Below, in pieces: positions 1-6,291 of a DNA stretch of 13,014 bases; position 1 is the stretch's first letter, and each line of letters opens with the position of its first letter. Position numbers and translations under genes: made by a program. The DNA comes from Candidatus Bathyarchaeota archaeon (GTDB lineage: Archaea; Thermoproteota; Bathyarchaeia; 40CM-2-53-6), in contig VBBV01000063.1 in the NCBI GenBank assembly GCA_005883695.1, positions 1 to 13,014 on the forward strand, given 5' to 3'. Below the pieces are notes generated by a model. That model saw nothing but the letters and a program-made list of their open reading frames with translations, searched no databases and was not told the origin of the DNA.

Positions 1-4
1 TCAC

Positions 5-748
5 TCATTTGCCAGCCGGTGCCTTTTTACCAGCATCCAGCTTTCGGAGGTACTTGTCAACCTCTTCAACGGGGAGTTTCTGGAATTTGCCCGTCTCCCT
101 CGGGATAACTGCGACTCGTATCTTTTGAGGTTCAGCCTTTCCTTCCAAGACTTTTGTCATACATTTCATTCCCAGCAATAATGCCTCGTCCATTGTCAGG
201 TTGTCTCTGTACTCCGCCTCAAGTATCTCATTGGCCGCATCGCCGCCAGCACCTATTGCCCAAGCCCTGTACGCGAAGAACGCCCCGCTGGGGTCCGTCC
301 AGAATAGCCTGCTTCCCTTCTTGTCGACTCCTCCAAAGAGCATTGAAATCCCGAAAGGCCGAACGCCAGCGTGTTGGGTGTAAAGTTGTTTTATTTCTCC
401 GATTCGCCGAGTTAGTATCTCGATGTCGATCGGTTCGTCGTACATCAACTTGTTACTTTGGGCGTATATTCTTGCTTGGTCAACCAGAATATGAGCATCG
501 CAGCTTAGCCCGGCCACCGCGGTTCCAACGTGATCATCTATTTGGAATATCTTCCACATGAAGGAAAGATCCTGAAGTTTCGAGCCTGCTCGCTCCTCTG
601 CGGCGAGAATGACTCCCTCAGGTGACGCGATGCCTAGGACCGTCGCGCCTCGCTTCACCGTTTCGCTTGCGTATTCAACTTGGAATAATCTCCCGTCTGG
701 AGAGAACACGGTTATGGCCCGGTCGTAAGCTCCGGGGACTGCAAACAT
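5..748 (-). CDS. psmA: 20S proteasome alpha subunit
   Basis: This is the alpha subunit of the archaeal 20S proteasome. Alpha rings form the gated outer rings of the cytoplasmic protease and dock ATPase activators. The protein is 247 aa, normal for the family, and has the hallmark N-terminus YDRAITVFSPDGRL followed by QVEYA. Starting at the ATG at 748 puts the gate residues at Tyr8, Asp9 and Arg10 and a lysine at 66, the same numbers as in the Thermoplasma subunit, where Lys66 binds the HbYX tail of activators. A TTG two codons upstream (754) is also in frame and lies about 8 nt after an AGGTG motif, so it cannot be excluded. The usual ARE/AREA stretch after QVEY reads ASET here. The gene lies downstream of the COG1325 RNA-binding gene on the same strand, but has its own TATA-like element. 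Its stop overlaps a possible next ATG as ATGA. Confidence 0.97.
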   Translation of the reverse strand: MFAVPGAYDRAITVFSPDGRLFQVEYASETVKRGATVLGIASPEGVILAAEERAGSKLQDLSFMWKIFQIDDHVGTAVAGLSCDAHILVDQARIYAQSNKLMYDEPIDIEILTRRIGEIKQLYTQHAGVRPFGISMLFGGVDKKGSRLFWTDPSGAFFAYRAWAIGAGGDAANEILEAEYRDNLTMDEALLLGMKCMTKVLEGKAEPQKIRVAVIPRETGKFQKLPVEEVDKYLRKLDAGKKAPAGK

Positions 749-795
749 GGACAACCTGGTGCACCTAGCTGAAATCGCGGTGACGAGGGTGAGTG

Positions 796-812
796 CGTAC
801 TAAAACCTTTCT
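796..812 (-). promoter_or_regulatory. Probable psmA promoter (BRE/TATA)
   Basis: Read on the minus strand, GAAAGG followed by TTTTAGTA resembles an archaeal BRE plus TATA box. It lies about 55 nt upstream of the psmA ATG, so transcription would start near 776 and leave a leader of about 28 nt. That leader contains an AGGTG motif at 763-767. The 211-bp gap between psmA and the upstream gene is long enough for an independent promoter. This is judged by eye only. Confidence 0.5.
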
Positions 813-918
813 CACCCTTGAGTTTCAAAGTTGGGCTAAGTTTTGGGGTCGGCCCGTCGCTGAGGACATCATCCTTTTGGTCAAGCTGGGACTGGCTTCG
901 TCATTCCCCAAACGCAAC

Positions 919-956
919 TCTTGACGCCTGAATAATAGGGTGTGGGTCTTGACGCC
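919..956. repeat. 10-bp direct repeat TCTTGACGCC, two copies
   Basis: TCTTGACGCC occurs at 919-928 and again at 947-956, a 28-nt period, just downstream of the COG1325 stop codon on the minus strand. Its role is unknown. It could be a binding site pair or part of the 3' end region of the upstream transcript. Confidence 0.5.
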
Positions 957-965
957 AGTGCTAAT

Positions 966-1421
966 CTAGCCCTGAATTTCTTCCAGTTTTTTCTGAATAT
1001 CGTCTACTAACTCTTCACTCTTCGGCGACTTTGTCCTGAACGAGATTTCGATTTTGATCGGATCTGAATTTTCAAGACGTATTCTTCCTCTTAACGAATC
1101 TTGTTTGTCAATCCGCAGGAAGAGAGTACCTGTGCTGTCAATCCTCGAAGCCAAGCTTGAGTATATCTCGATCCTGTCTAACCGGGAAAAACCGCTCCAT
1201 ATGTTTTGGAGCAAACTTTCTACGTTCCTCGCGCTTCTTATCGTGAACTCCAGAGTTACGATTTCGTTGCCGTGATGACCTTTGGCTCGGTTCATTGTTG
1301 AACTCACAGGGGTCCCGTCGAGGCAGAGGTTCCGCATAGCTTGAAGGACTTTTTCGCGATCTTCAGTTGCATGGATAATCGTTGAGATTTTCACGGAAAA
1401 GGCTTGTACCGGTGAACCCAT
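966..1421 (-). CDS. COG1325-family archaeal RNA-binding protein
   Basis: This is a small RNA-binding protein of the COG1325 (DUF54) family, often labelled a predicted exosome-associated protein. Recognisable family signatures are HATED near residue 17, KGHHGNEI at about 47-54, and FLRIDKQ at about 101-107 followed by a DPIKI stretch at 120. At 151 aa it matches the usual family length. A GTG at 1442 would add seven residues, but it lies only about 15 nt from the TATA-like element at 1452-1461. The ATG at 1421, about 35 nt from that element, fits an archaeal promoter better. The next gene downstream is psmA, a neighbour seen in the classical exosome/proteasome superoperon. The precise molecular role is not proven for the family, so the name reflects family membership and context. 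Confidence 0.88.
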   Translation of the reverse strand: MGSPVQAFSVKISTIIHATEDREKVLQAMRNLCLDGTPVSSTMNRAKGHHGNEIVTLEFTIRSARNVESLLQNIWSGFSRLDRIEIYSSLASRIDSTGTLFLRIDKQDSLRGRIRLENSDPIKIEISFRTKSPKSEELVDDIQKKLEEIQG

Positions 1422-1451
1422 TCGAGTCGACTGACGAGTCACAGCGTGCGC

Positions 1452-1461
1452 GTTAAAATAC
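1452..1461. promoter_or_regulatory. Shared TATA-like element between COG1325 gene and pth2
   Basis: The only A/T-rich run between these divergent genes is GTTAAAATAC. Its centre lies about 31 nt from the pth2 ATG at 1487 and about 35 nt from the COG1325 ATG at 1421. Both distances suit an archaeal TATA box giving a leaderless or very short-leader mRNA. It reads TTAAAATA one way and TATTTTAA the other, so one element may serve both directions. Confidence 0.5.
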
Positions 1462-1486
1462 CATGGGCTGTTACTCTGCCCAAGTC

Positions 1487-1852
1487 ATGTCAGCGGGTTT
1501 TCGTTTCAAACAAGTGCTCGTTGTAAGATTGGATCTGGATATGGGACGGGGAAAGGCGGCGGTCCAGTGCGCTCATGCGGCAGTATCAGCCGCAGAAGAG
1601 GCTCGTAACCATTTGCATAGTTGGTGGAAGTCGTGGATCGACGAGGGCCAACTCAAGGTCGCTCTGAAAGTTCCTGATCTCGAAAGCGTCTTGGAGCTCG
1701 AGCGGAAGGGTAGGTCCAAAGGGATTCCTGTCCACCTCGTAAGAGATCGGGGGCTTACGCAGGTCCCTACAGGGACGATAACCTGTCTAGGCCTTGGTCC
1801 AGCCCCAGCGGACGTTGTCGACTCTCTAACTGGGAACTTGGCCCTTCTTTGA
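1487..1852 (+). CDS. pth2: Peptidyl-tRNA hydrolase, archaeal/eukaryal type (Pth2)
   Basis: Pth2 hydrolyses the ester bond of peptidyl-tRNAs released from stalled ribosomes and so recycles tRNA. The product from the ATG at 1487 is 121 aa, the usual length. It carries the active-site block DMGRGKAAVQCAHAA at about 18-32, the VRDRGLTQVPTGT segment at about 85-97, and the family ending GPAP..VD..TG.L.LL. An ATG 24 nt upstream (1463) would add GCYSAQV, which is not family-like and sits almost on the TATA-like element, so the inner ATG is preferred. The gene is divergent from the COG1325 gene. It overlaps the convergent gene at 1826-2203 by 27 nt at its 3' end. No sign of transfer or damage is visible. 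Confidence 0.95.
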   Translation: MSAGFRFKQVLVVRLDLDMGRGKAAVQCAHAAVSAAEEARNHLHSWWKSWIDEGQLKVALKVPDLESVLELERKGRSKGIPVHLVRDRGLTQVPTGTITCLGLGPAPADVVDSLTGNLALL

Positions 1853-2203
1853 CCTAAGGCCCTCTAATGGATCGCCATGTTTCGTCGACGTAATCTCGAA
1901 CCTGCGCTTTGCCTCGCGCACGTAATCTGTGAACTCCGAGTCTGGTGTCTCACGGAATGTTGAGCCTATTCTCTGAAACAGTTTCTTCAGGATCAGTCTC
2001 TCGATCACTCTTGATGCTCCGCCCAGCGCCTTTTTCAGTCCAGTCGCGAACTCATCGATCTTGTCGGGAATCTGTTCGCGATCCAGAGAATGAATTGTGG
2101 ATAGATATTGGTACACGGCTTGCCTGGGCTCATTTCCGAGAACGGATAGTCCCTCATCAACACACTCAAGAAGCACCTGGCTGAAAGATTGCGTTCTGCT
2201 CAA
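1826..2203 (-). CDS. Small helical archaeal protein, tentatively NitrOD5-like output domain
   Basis: This 125-aa protein is predicted to be mostly helical. The first 80 residues hold the pattern DEGLSVLGNEPRQAVYQYL, then REQIPDKIDEF, then GGASRVIERLILKKLFQRIG. I recall the same layout from short archaeal proteins, some of which are annotated as carrying the NitrOD5 domain, one of the archaeal signal output domains. That name is from memory and should be treated as tentative. The tail after about residue 105 is charged and probably disordered. The start is TTG, and it overlaps the stop of the 610-aa membrane protein gene as TTGA, which implies translational coupling and a shared role. Its 3' end overlaps that of pth2 by 27 nt. 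No enzymatic motif is visible. Confidence 0.72.
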   Translation of the reverse strand: MSRTQSFSQVLLECVDEGLSVLGNEPRQAVYQYLSTIHSLDREQIPDKIDEFATGLKKALGGASRVIERLILKKLFQRIGSTFRETPDSEFTDYVREAKRRFEITSTKHGDPLEGLRSKKGQVPS

Positions 2204-4032
2204 TTGGACACTCTTCCGTCTGACCCTTGGCTCTCGTCCTCGAAAGTCGGTCTCTTGCTCTCGAAGCCGGAATACCCAGTGTTCTGCGTGCGAACTATTT
2301 TGAACCCATCCATGTCGTACTTGGCTTGTGATCTGAAAAGACCTCTTACTCCATTCAGAGCCCTGTCGTCGAGAGCTGTGAAGTTGATCAACACTAATGT
2401 TGAAGCCGATTCTGACTCAGACATCTCCACGACGGATGATAGCACTCCATAGCCTTTTTCGAATCCCTGAAAAAGTATCAGATCGGTGAATACGTCGAAA
2501 ACCATCCCGACCAAACGGCCATGGTTCGCCTGTAGTAGTTTATCGACCGCGTCTAGGAGCAATGAAGTATCTCTCTCAGGTAAGAGGACAAGTTCTTCAG
2601 AGACCTTTGACGGAGTTGACGTTTTTGTGCTGAAGGTGAACATTCGCAGGTTGTGCTGCCCGCGAAACTGTCTAAATGTTGGACTGCCCATGCTGGTGAA
2701 TATCGCTATTGGCTCGACGTTTGCTTGGAATTCTTTAGCAAATTTCTGGACTGCATCTTCATAGTTGCTCGCTGGATCGTATTCCAGTAGGATTCTGTTC
2801 CTTGACAATGCTTGATGCTTAGTGTTCAGCAGCTTGGAGAAGCTGTCTTGCTGGAGGGCAAGGTCGCGTACTCGGGCCTTCGGGTTCGCTTCACGGAGGG
2901 CCTCTAGTGTACCTGATTGTGCCTCTTCGACGTTAAGAGCCCATATCCGCGGCCTCCGCCGAGGACCCGGAAGATTGTCGAGGGATTTGACCTTTGATAT
3001 TATGAGGTTGCATTGGTCTAGACTCAGTTCCCCAAGGTCAACGAGTTCTCTTTTGGACCGGTGGAAACCGGGAGGAACGGCCAGATCATTCAACGTCTCA
3101 CCTGCTCCAAAGTCAATGGACTGAATCGTCGTTTGTGGACCCCTCAGTCGTGCATGATCTGTCCCTGTTCCCTTTAGGATTGCCTTGTAGAAGGGGACTT
3201 CGGACTTAATAACGTAAAAGACCAGGTCCTGTCTCGTCGCGATTCCGTCGTCCATGAACCTTTCAACGAGCCGTTTCCTGTCAGACTCAGTGTTGTACAG
3301 CACTATCGTGTCTTCTTCCGTCCTCGAGCTTACTGCTTGGAAGATCATCTCGCCTCCAGTGACAATTCTACTCAGGATGGTAGGCTCCCTCAGAGCAAAG
3401 GATACCAGAACGAACAAGGTTCCGTCGGCTAAGCTGCCGAAACTCTTGACCAAACTGGCGTAGCTTCCTGCGAAGGCTTCTTGGAGGAAAGTGATGAGAC
3501 CGAAACATGCCCAGCATAGACTGATCAACCTAATTGAGCCCGACGCTTTTGGATCCTGTACTCGTCTTGACTGCTCGTAAAAGGAGAAGACAGGAAGAGC
3601 GATGAACGATGCTAAAAGCAGAGAGCTCGATGCTAGATACCAAGTTTGATAGGAAAAGTAGTAGATATACTCGCCATTGGTCATCAAACTATTCACGGTG
3701 AACGGTTGCCAAATCAGAGCCGTGGTAGCCCAGCCGATGGATATGAAAAGGAAAACGAGTAAAGCCTTCGGAGGCCTGTTCATGAACCTCGTGAACTCTG
3801 TGAATCCGCCCTTCCCTTCGCTCTCCTTCAGAAGGTAACTTGCTAAACCGATCGAAATAGCAGTCAAGGTGAGGAAGATGGTATCCAAGTAGGGACTGGG
3901 AGGCTTGTTCAGCAGGTCTGAGGCCGTCGTATCAGACAGAAACAGAATGAAGCCAACATTTGCCGCAGCAATGAAGAAGACTGAATCCAGAAAGTAGGTT
4001 TTCTTGGCTCGTATCGTAAAGACTAAGGCCAT
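2200..4032 (-). CDS. Six-TM membrane protein with degenerate RecA/DUF835-like cytoplasmic region
   Basis: This 610-aa protein is a candidate membrane-bound signal receiver; its ligand is unknown. Hydrophobic segments lie at about 14-33, 50-68, 89-108, 132-152, 168-187 and 199-214. A soluble part follows from about 235. Residues 240-345 (TIVLYNTESDRKRLVERFMDDG, then LVFYVIKSE) resemble the permuted RecA-like MEDS/DcmR sensory fold. Residues 410-582 resemble the DUF835/inactive KaiC-like fold: RILLEYDP, then IAIFTSMGSP, then a Walker-B-like strand GMVFDVFTDLI at about 509-519 and a following FEKGYGVL helix. No Walker A motif is present anywhere, so ATP hydrolysis is unlikely. The last 25 residues are polar. 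The gene follows a 56-bp gap with two palindromes and overlaps the downstream small gene by 4 nt. The domain names are by-eye resemblance; the membrane topology is more secure. Confidence 0.82.
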   Translation of the reverse strand: MALVFTIRAKKTYFLDSVFFIAAANVGFILFLSDTTASDLLNKPPSPYLDTIFLTLTAISIGLASYLLKESEGKGGFTEFTRFMNRPPKALLVFLFISIGWATTALIWQPFTVNSLMTNGEYIYYFSYQTWYLASSSLLLASFIALPVFSFYEQSRRVQDPKASGSIRLISLCWACFGLITFLQEAFAGSYASLVKSFGSLADGTLFVLVSFALREPTILSRIVTGGEMIFQAVSSRTEEDTIVLYNTESDRKRLVERFMDDGIATRQDLVFYVIKSEVPFYKAILKGTGTDHARLRGPQTTIQSIDFGAGETLNDLAVPPGFHRSKRELVDLGELSLDQCNLIISKVKSLDNLPGPRRRPRIWALNVEEAQSGTLEALREANPKARVRDLALQQDSFSKLLNTKHQALSRNRILLEYDPASNYEDAVQKFAKEFQANVEPIAIFTSMGSPTFRQFRGQHNLRMFTFSTKTSTPSKVSEELVLLPERDTSLLLDAVDKLLQANHGRLVGMVFDVFTDLILFQGFEKGYGVLSSVVEMSESESASTLVLINFTALDDRALNGVRGLFRSQAKYDMDGFKIVRTQNTGYSGFESKRPTFEDESQGSDGRVSN

Positions 4033-4038
4033 GCAAGA

Positions 4039-4068
4039 AGCGCTGAGCGCTAACAGATCCAGGATCTG
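4039..4068. promoter_or_regulatory. Twin palindromes in front of the membrane protein gene
   Basis: Two perfect inverted repeats with a single-base centre sit side by side: AGCGCT-g-AGCGCT at 4039-4051 and CAGATCC-a-GGATCTG at 4054-4068. They occupy most of the 56-bp gap between the AbrB-like gene and the membrane protein gene. A TATA-like AAAATTAG lies just upstream on the minus strand (about 4074-4082). The second palindrome therefore falls between the TATA box and the expected transcription start, which suits a repressor operator. A single-base loop argues for a DNA site rather than an RNA hairpin. Confidence 0.5.
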
Positions 4069-4088
4069 ATGGACTAATTTTCATCGCC

Positions 4089-4286
4089 TCACTCGTCTTT
4101 CGGCACGACCTCTTTCGGGGATTCGTCCTTCCTCATCTCGTAGACGAGTCTGACAGACTCTTGGTTCTCGTTCAGACTTAGTTGGAAGTGAGAAGACGCG
4201 GCTACGCCGAGGAGCCTTGCGATGTCCACGGGAATCAACAGGTAGAGGCTGTCTCTAAGCTTGACAGGCTTGACCTTAAGCGGCAC
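4089..4286 (-). CDS. AbrB/SpoVT-like swapped-hairpin mini-protein
   Basis: This 65-aa product has the swapped-hairpin beta-barrel signature of AbrB/MazE-type DNA-binding proteins. VKPVKLRDSLYLLIPVDIARLLGV at about 6-28 matches the usual K-x-G/R-x-S-x-x-x-x-I-P-x-x-I-x-x-x-L-x-I pattern, followed by a strand FQLSLNENQESVRLVYEM. The tail is charged. Such proteins bind DNA as dimers, often as local regulators or as antitoxins; no toxin gene is adjacent. The start is GTG, chosen because the domain begins immediately after it. It lies between the TackOD1 gene upstream and the membrane protein gene downstream, both on the same strand. It is a natural candidate to bind the palindromes at 4039-4068, but that is inference. 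Confidence 0.72.
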   Translation of the reverse strand: MPLKVKPVKLRDSLYLLIPVDIARLLGVAASSHFQLSLNENQESVRLVYEMRKDESPKEVVPKDE

Positions 4287-4299
4287 GACGATTCAACTT

Positions 4300-4317
4300 A
4301 GCCACCGCAAAGTGGCT
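4300..4317. repeat. Hairpin in the leader of the AbrB-like gene
   Basis: AGCCAC and GTGGCT form a 6-bp inverted repeat around a 6-nt loop, 14 nt upstream of the GTG start at 4286. It may be an operator or a leader hairpin. It is short enough to arise by chance. Confidence 0.3.
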
Positions 4318-4335
4318 GTTCGGCTTGAGATTGGC

Positions 4336-4363
4336 GTAACCCTACTAGTAGTGACTAGGTTAC
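4336..4363 (-). terminator. Inverted repeat at the 3' end of the TackOD1 gene
   Basis: GTAACC at 4336-4341 pairs with GGTTAC at 4358-4363. The stem extends by two more pairs if one bulged base is allowed. It overlaps the TAA stop of the TackOD1 gene, and a nested CTACTAGTAG palindrome lies inside at 4342-4351. There is no clear U-tract, so termination is only one possibility; mRNA end protection or a protein site is equally likely. Confidence 0.3.
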
Positions 4364-5370
4364 AATTGCAGGTCGTCTATTGACTCTTCGTTGCCGGACA
4401 GGCCCGTCCAACCGAAGTGTTCCTTTAGGAGGTCGGCCGCCTGCTGGGAGTCGCGTGCTTCGATCACGGAGATTCTGTATAACGCGGCCAGCCTCTTGGC
4501 TTTCCCAGTTAGCCCCGGGATCGCCACGAGAACCGTTTGAGTGGGACTTACGTCAAACACCTTAGCGTATAGAGATGCGATAGGTGTCTCCTCGATTTCA
4601 CGCTCACTTGCAATTACATCAAGCACAACCATCTCCGAGGAGCCCTTTGAGGCAATTGCGTCAAATCTGTGGAGGGCCCCGGAACGGCCGGCGACCTGAC
4701 CAGGCATCTCGACTTTGTACTGGAAATCTTCGAGAGTGGCACCGATCGGTTTCATGACTAGAAAGGTCCGCTTGAACTCTTCCTCAGCATCCGCGCTAAT
4801 ACGGTAGCTGTAGACGCTCACGAACCCAGTGTCTTTGATGGTGAAGATGTGCCCGCAACTTCTGCACCTGTGGATCGGACTTGGCAGGTCTGACCTTTTG
4901 CCACACTGAGAGCACTGAAACCAGGCTCCAAGCTTCTGGTAATCTACACCCGCTTCAATCAGCTCCTTGTTGCACTTCGGACAATACAAACCACCTTCGA
5001 CAAGAAAGTTATCCACGCTATCTATGGTCCCGCATTCTGTGTGTTCTAGGAGAGTCTTCCGTTCTATATCAATGGAGTTGCAATTGGGACAGACGTAGTC
5101 ATTGCTGACATTTGCGGACAAACAGCTGGGACAAACGAGGATCTTTTCATGGAATTTGCGTTTGAATATTCCCACGTCCCAAAGCTTCTCGACGAGCTGC
5201 TTCGCGGCGGTCGTATCACCATCAACGACCTCTTCCACCTCAGGATACCTGGCTGTTTGACTGAGATCAAAACTAGGTACGAGTTCTACGATTTCCCCTT
5301 TGACAAATCTACCTAGAAGAAGCTGAACACTCTGATCCTGGTATAGGGTAAGCCTATCTTTGGACGTCAT
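4360..5370 (-). CDS. TackOD1-type zinc-ribbon protein with nuclease-like C-terminal domain
   Basis: This 336-aa protein has three parts. Residues 1-75 have no clear family. Residues 80-175 hold a run of zinc-binding pairs: C80/C83 with C94/C97, H110/C113 with C130/C133, and C153/C156 with C169/C172 plus H174. This layout matches the thaumarchaeal output domain TackOD1 as I know it. Residues 222-315 resemble a PD-(D/E)XK restriction-endonuclease-like fold: SGALHRFDA, then MVVLDVIAS, an AKVFDV helix, LVAIPGLTGKAKRLAALYRISVIEA. The expected catalytic lysine after the DVI strand is absent, so nuclease activity is doubtful. The ATG at 5370 follows an AGGT motif by about 9 nt. The gene is divergent from a KaiC gene across 151 bp. 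The zinc clusters are certain; the domain names are resemblance. A role as a signalling output or nucleic-acid-binding effector is inference. Confidence 0.8.
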   Translation of the reverse strand: MTSKDRLTLYQDQSVQLLLGRFVKGEIVELVPSFDLSQTARYPEVEEVVDGDTTAAKQLVEKLWDVGIFKRKFHEKILVCPSCLSANVSNDYVCPNCNSIDIERKTLLEHTECGTIDSVDNFLVEGGLYCPKCNKELIEAGVDYQKLGAWFQCSQCGKRSDLPSPIHRCRSCGHIFTIKDTGFVSVYSYRISADAEEEFKRTFLVMKPIGATLEDFQYKVEMPGQVAGRSGALHRFDAIASKGSSEMVVLDVIASEREIEETPIASLYAKVFDVSPTQTVLVAIPGLTGKAKRLAALYRISVIEARDSQQAADLLKEHFGWTGLSGNEESIDDLQL

Positions 5371-5450
5371 TTCTATTGACCTAACCCCCGCGCAGGTTCC
5401 CTAGGTTATTCGTAGGCGAGACGCGTTTAGCTGGATATTCGGAAGTTGTA

Positions 5451-5488
5451 TCTTGTTCAAGACGTTGGACGTATCAGAACGCATATGG
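5451..5488 (+). promoter_or_regulatory. Candidate control region of the divergent TackOD1/KaiC pair
   Basis: The 151-bp gap between the divergent genes holds a 12-bp inverted repeat TCTTG-TT-CAAGA at 5451-5462 and a TATA-like GCATATGG at about 5481-5488. The latter is 37 nt before the KaiC ATG, which would leave a very short leader. No Shine-Dalgarno site precedes that ATG. A 5+2+5 repeat is expected about a dozen times by chance in a window this size, so it carries weight only from its position. Confidence 0.3.
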
Positions 5489-5521
5489 TTTGCGAGTCGG
5501 TTCAACCCGTTTTGAAGACTT

Positions 5522-6286
5522 ATGGCTGACGCTTCGGGCAACCCGAACGCTAGTTCTAGAACTCCTACCGGGATCCCGGGCCTGGACAAGTTGCTCACCG
5601 GAGGATTGCCCAAGAGCAGGATCATTCTGCTTTCCGGGGGACCTGGGACCGGCAAGACGATACTATCTTCGCAGTATCTCGTCAACGGAATATTGGACTA
5701 CGAAGAAAGCGGTGTCTACGTCAGTCTCGACGAAAACAAACAACACGTCTTCGAGGAAATGCTTGACTTTGGTTGGGACTTCGAGGACCTTGAGAACAAC
5801 AAGAAGCTGATATTCCTAGAAGCCTCTCCGATCAGATATCTTCCGGCCGAGATAAAGGTTGGAAAATTGACGGTTGGTCGAAAGGAGTTCTCTATGGCAA
5901 CGTTGATCGAGATGATTAAGACGAGTGTTCGGGAGATTGGGGCCAAGAGAATAGTTGTGGACCCGGTGACGACGTTGGTTTTTCAATACGAAGGAGTGGC
6001 AGCCCAAAGAAACGCCTTGGTCGAACTTATGGAGGCGCTAGCGGACACTGGCGCGACATGTTTGATTACAACTGAACTTCGAAGGCCTGGCTTCGAGAGG
6101 AGCCTCGACTACGAAGAATATCTAGCACACGGAGTCATACTTCTGCAACAATTGCAGGTTGGTAAGTCGCTACTGCGTGTAATCCAAGTTGAGAAAATGC
6201 GCAAAACTCCCTTGGACAACCAACCCAGGCCTTACCGAATAACTGATACTGGGATCGAAGTCTTTCCGCGCGAAAGCGTTCTATGA
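5522..6286 (+). CDS. Single-domain KaiC-family ATPase (first of three)
   Basis: This is a RecA-superfamily ATPase of the archaeal KaiC type, 254 aa, with one domain. It opens with the family entry TGIPGLDKLLTGGLP (16-30), then Walker A GGPGTGKT (39-46). Next come VYVSLDEN, where the two acidic residues of KaiC (EE) read Asp70-Glu71, and a Walker B strand RIVVD (143-147). It ends with the KaiC-like segment VEKMRKTPLDNQPRPYRITDTGIEV (223-247). All parts needed for ATP binding are present. Archaeal stand-alone KaiC proteins are widespread and mostly act in signalling; the specific role here is unknown. It is the only plus-strand gene of the island, divergent from the TackOD1 gene and ending 5 bp from the convergent winged-helix KaiC gene. 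The start is ATG without a clear Shine-Dalgarno site. Confidence 0.92.
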   Translation: MADASGNPNASSRTPTGIPGLDKLLTGGLPKSRIILLSGGPGTGKTILSSQYLVNGILDYEESGVYVSLDENKQHVFEEMLDFGWDFEDLENNKKLIFLEASPIRYLPAEIKVGKLTVGRKEFSMATLIEMIKTSVREIGAKRIVVDPVTTLVFQYEGVAAQRNALVELMEALADTGATCLITTELRRPGFERSLDYEEYLAHGVILLQQLQVGKSLLRVIQVEKMRKTPLDNQPRPYRITDTGIEVFPRESVL

Positions 6287-6291
6287 CCGGA

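Noticed and set aside
839..913. Possible small RNA between GTTTTGGGG and CCCCAAAC, including a C-box-like GATGATG
   Set aside because: The arms are about 60 nt apart with a mismatch, and no convincing D box or promoter accompanies them.
1463..1486. Longer start of pth2 at ATG 1463
   Set aside because: It lies 2 nt after the TATA-like element and adds residues unlike the family; the ATG at 1487 gives the normal 121 aa.
4089..4286. AbrB-like protein as an antitoxin of a toxin-antitoxin pair
   Set aside because: Neither neighbour resembles a PIN, MazF or other small toxin.
5490..5521. Possible tRNA T-arm (GGTTCAACCC) upstream of KaiC
   Set aside because: The flanking bases do not form the 5-bp T-stem and no acceptor or anticodon stem could be drawn.
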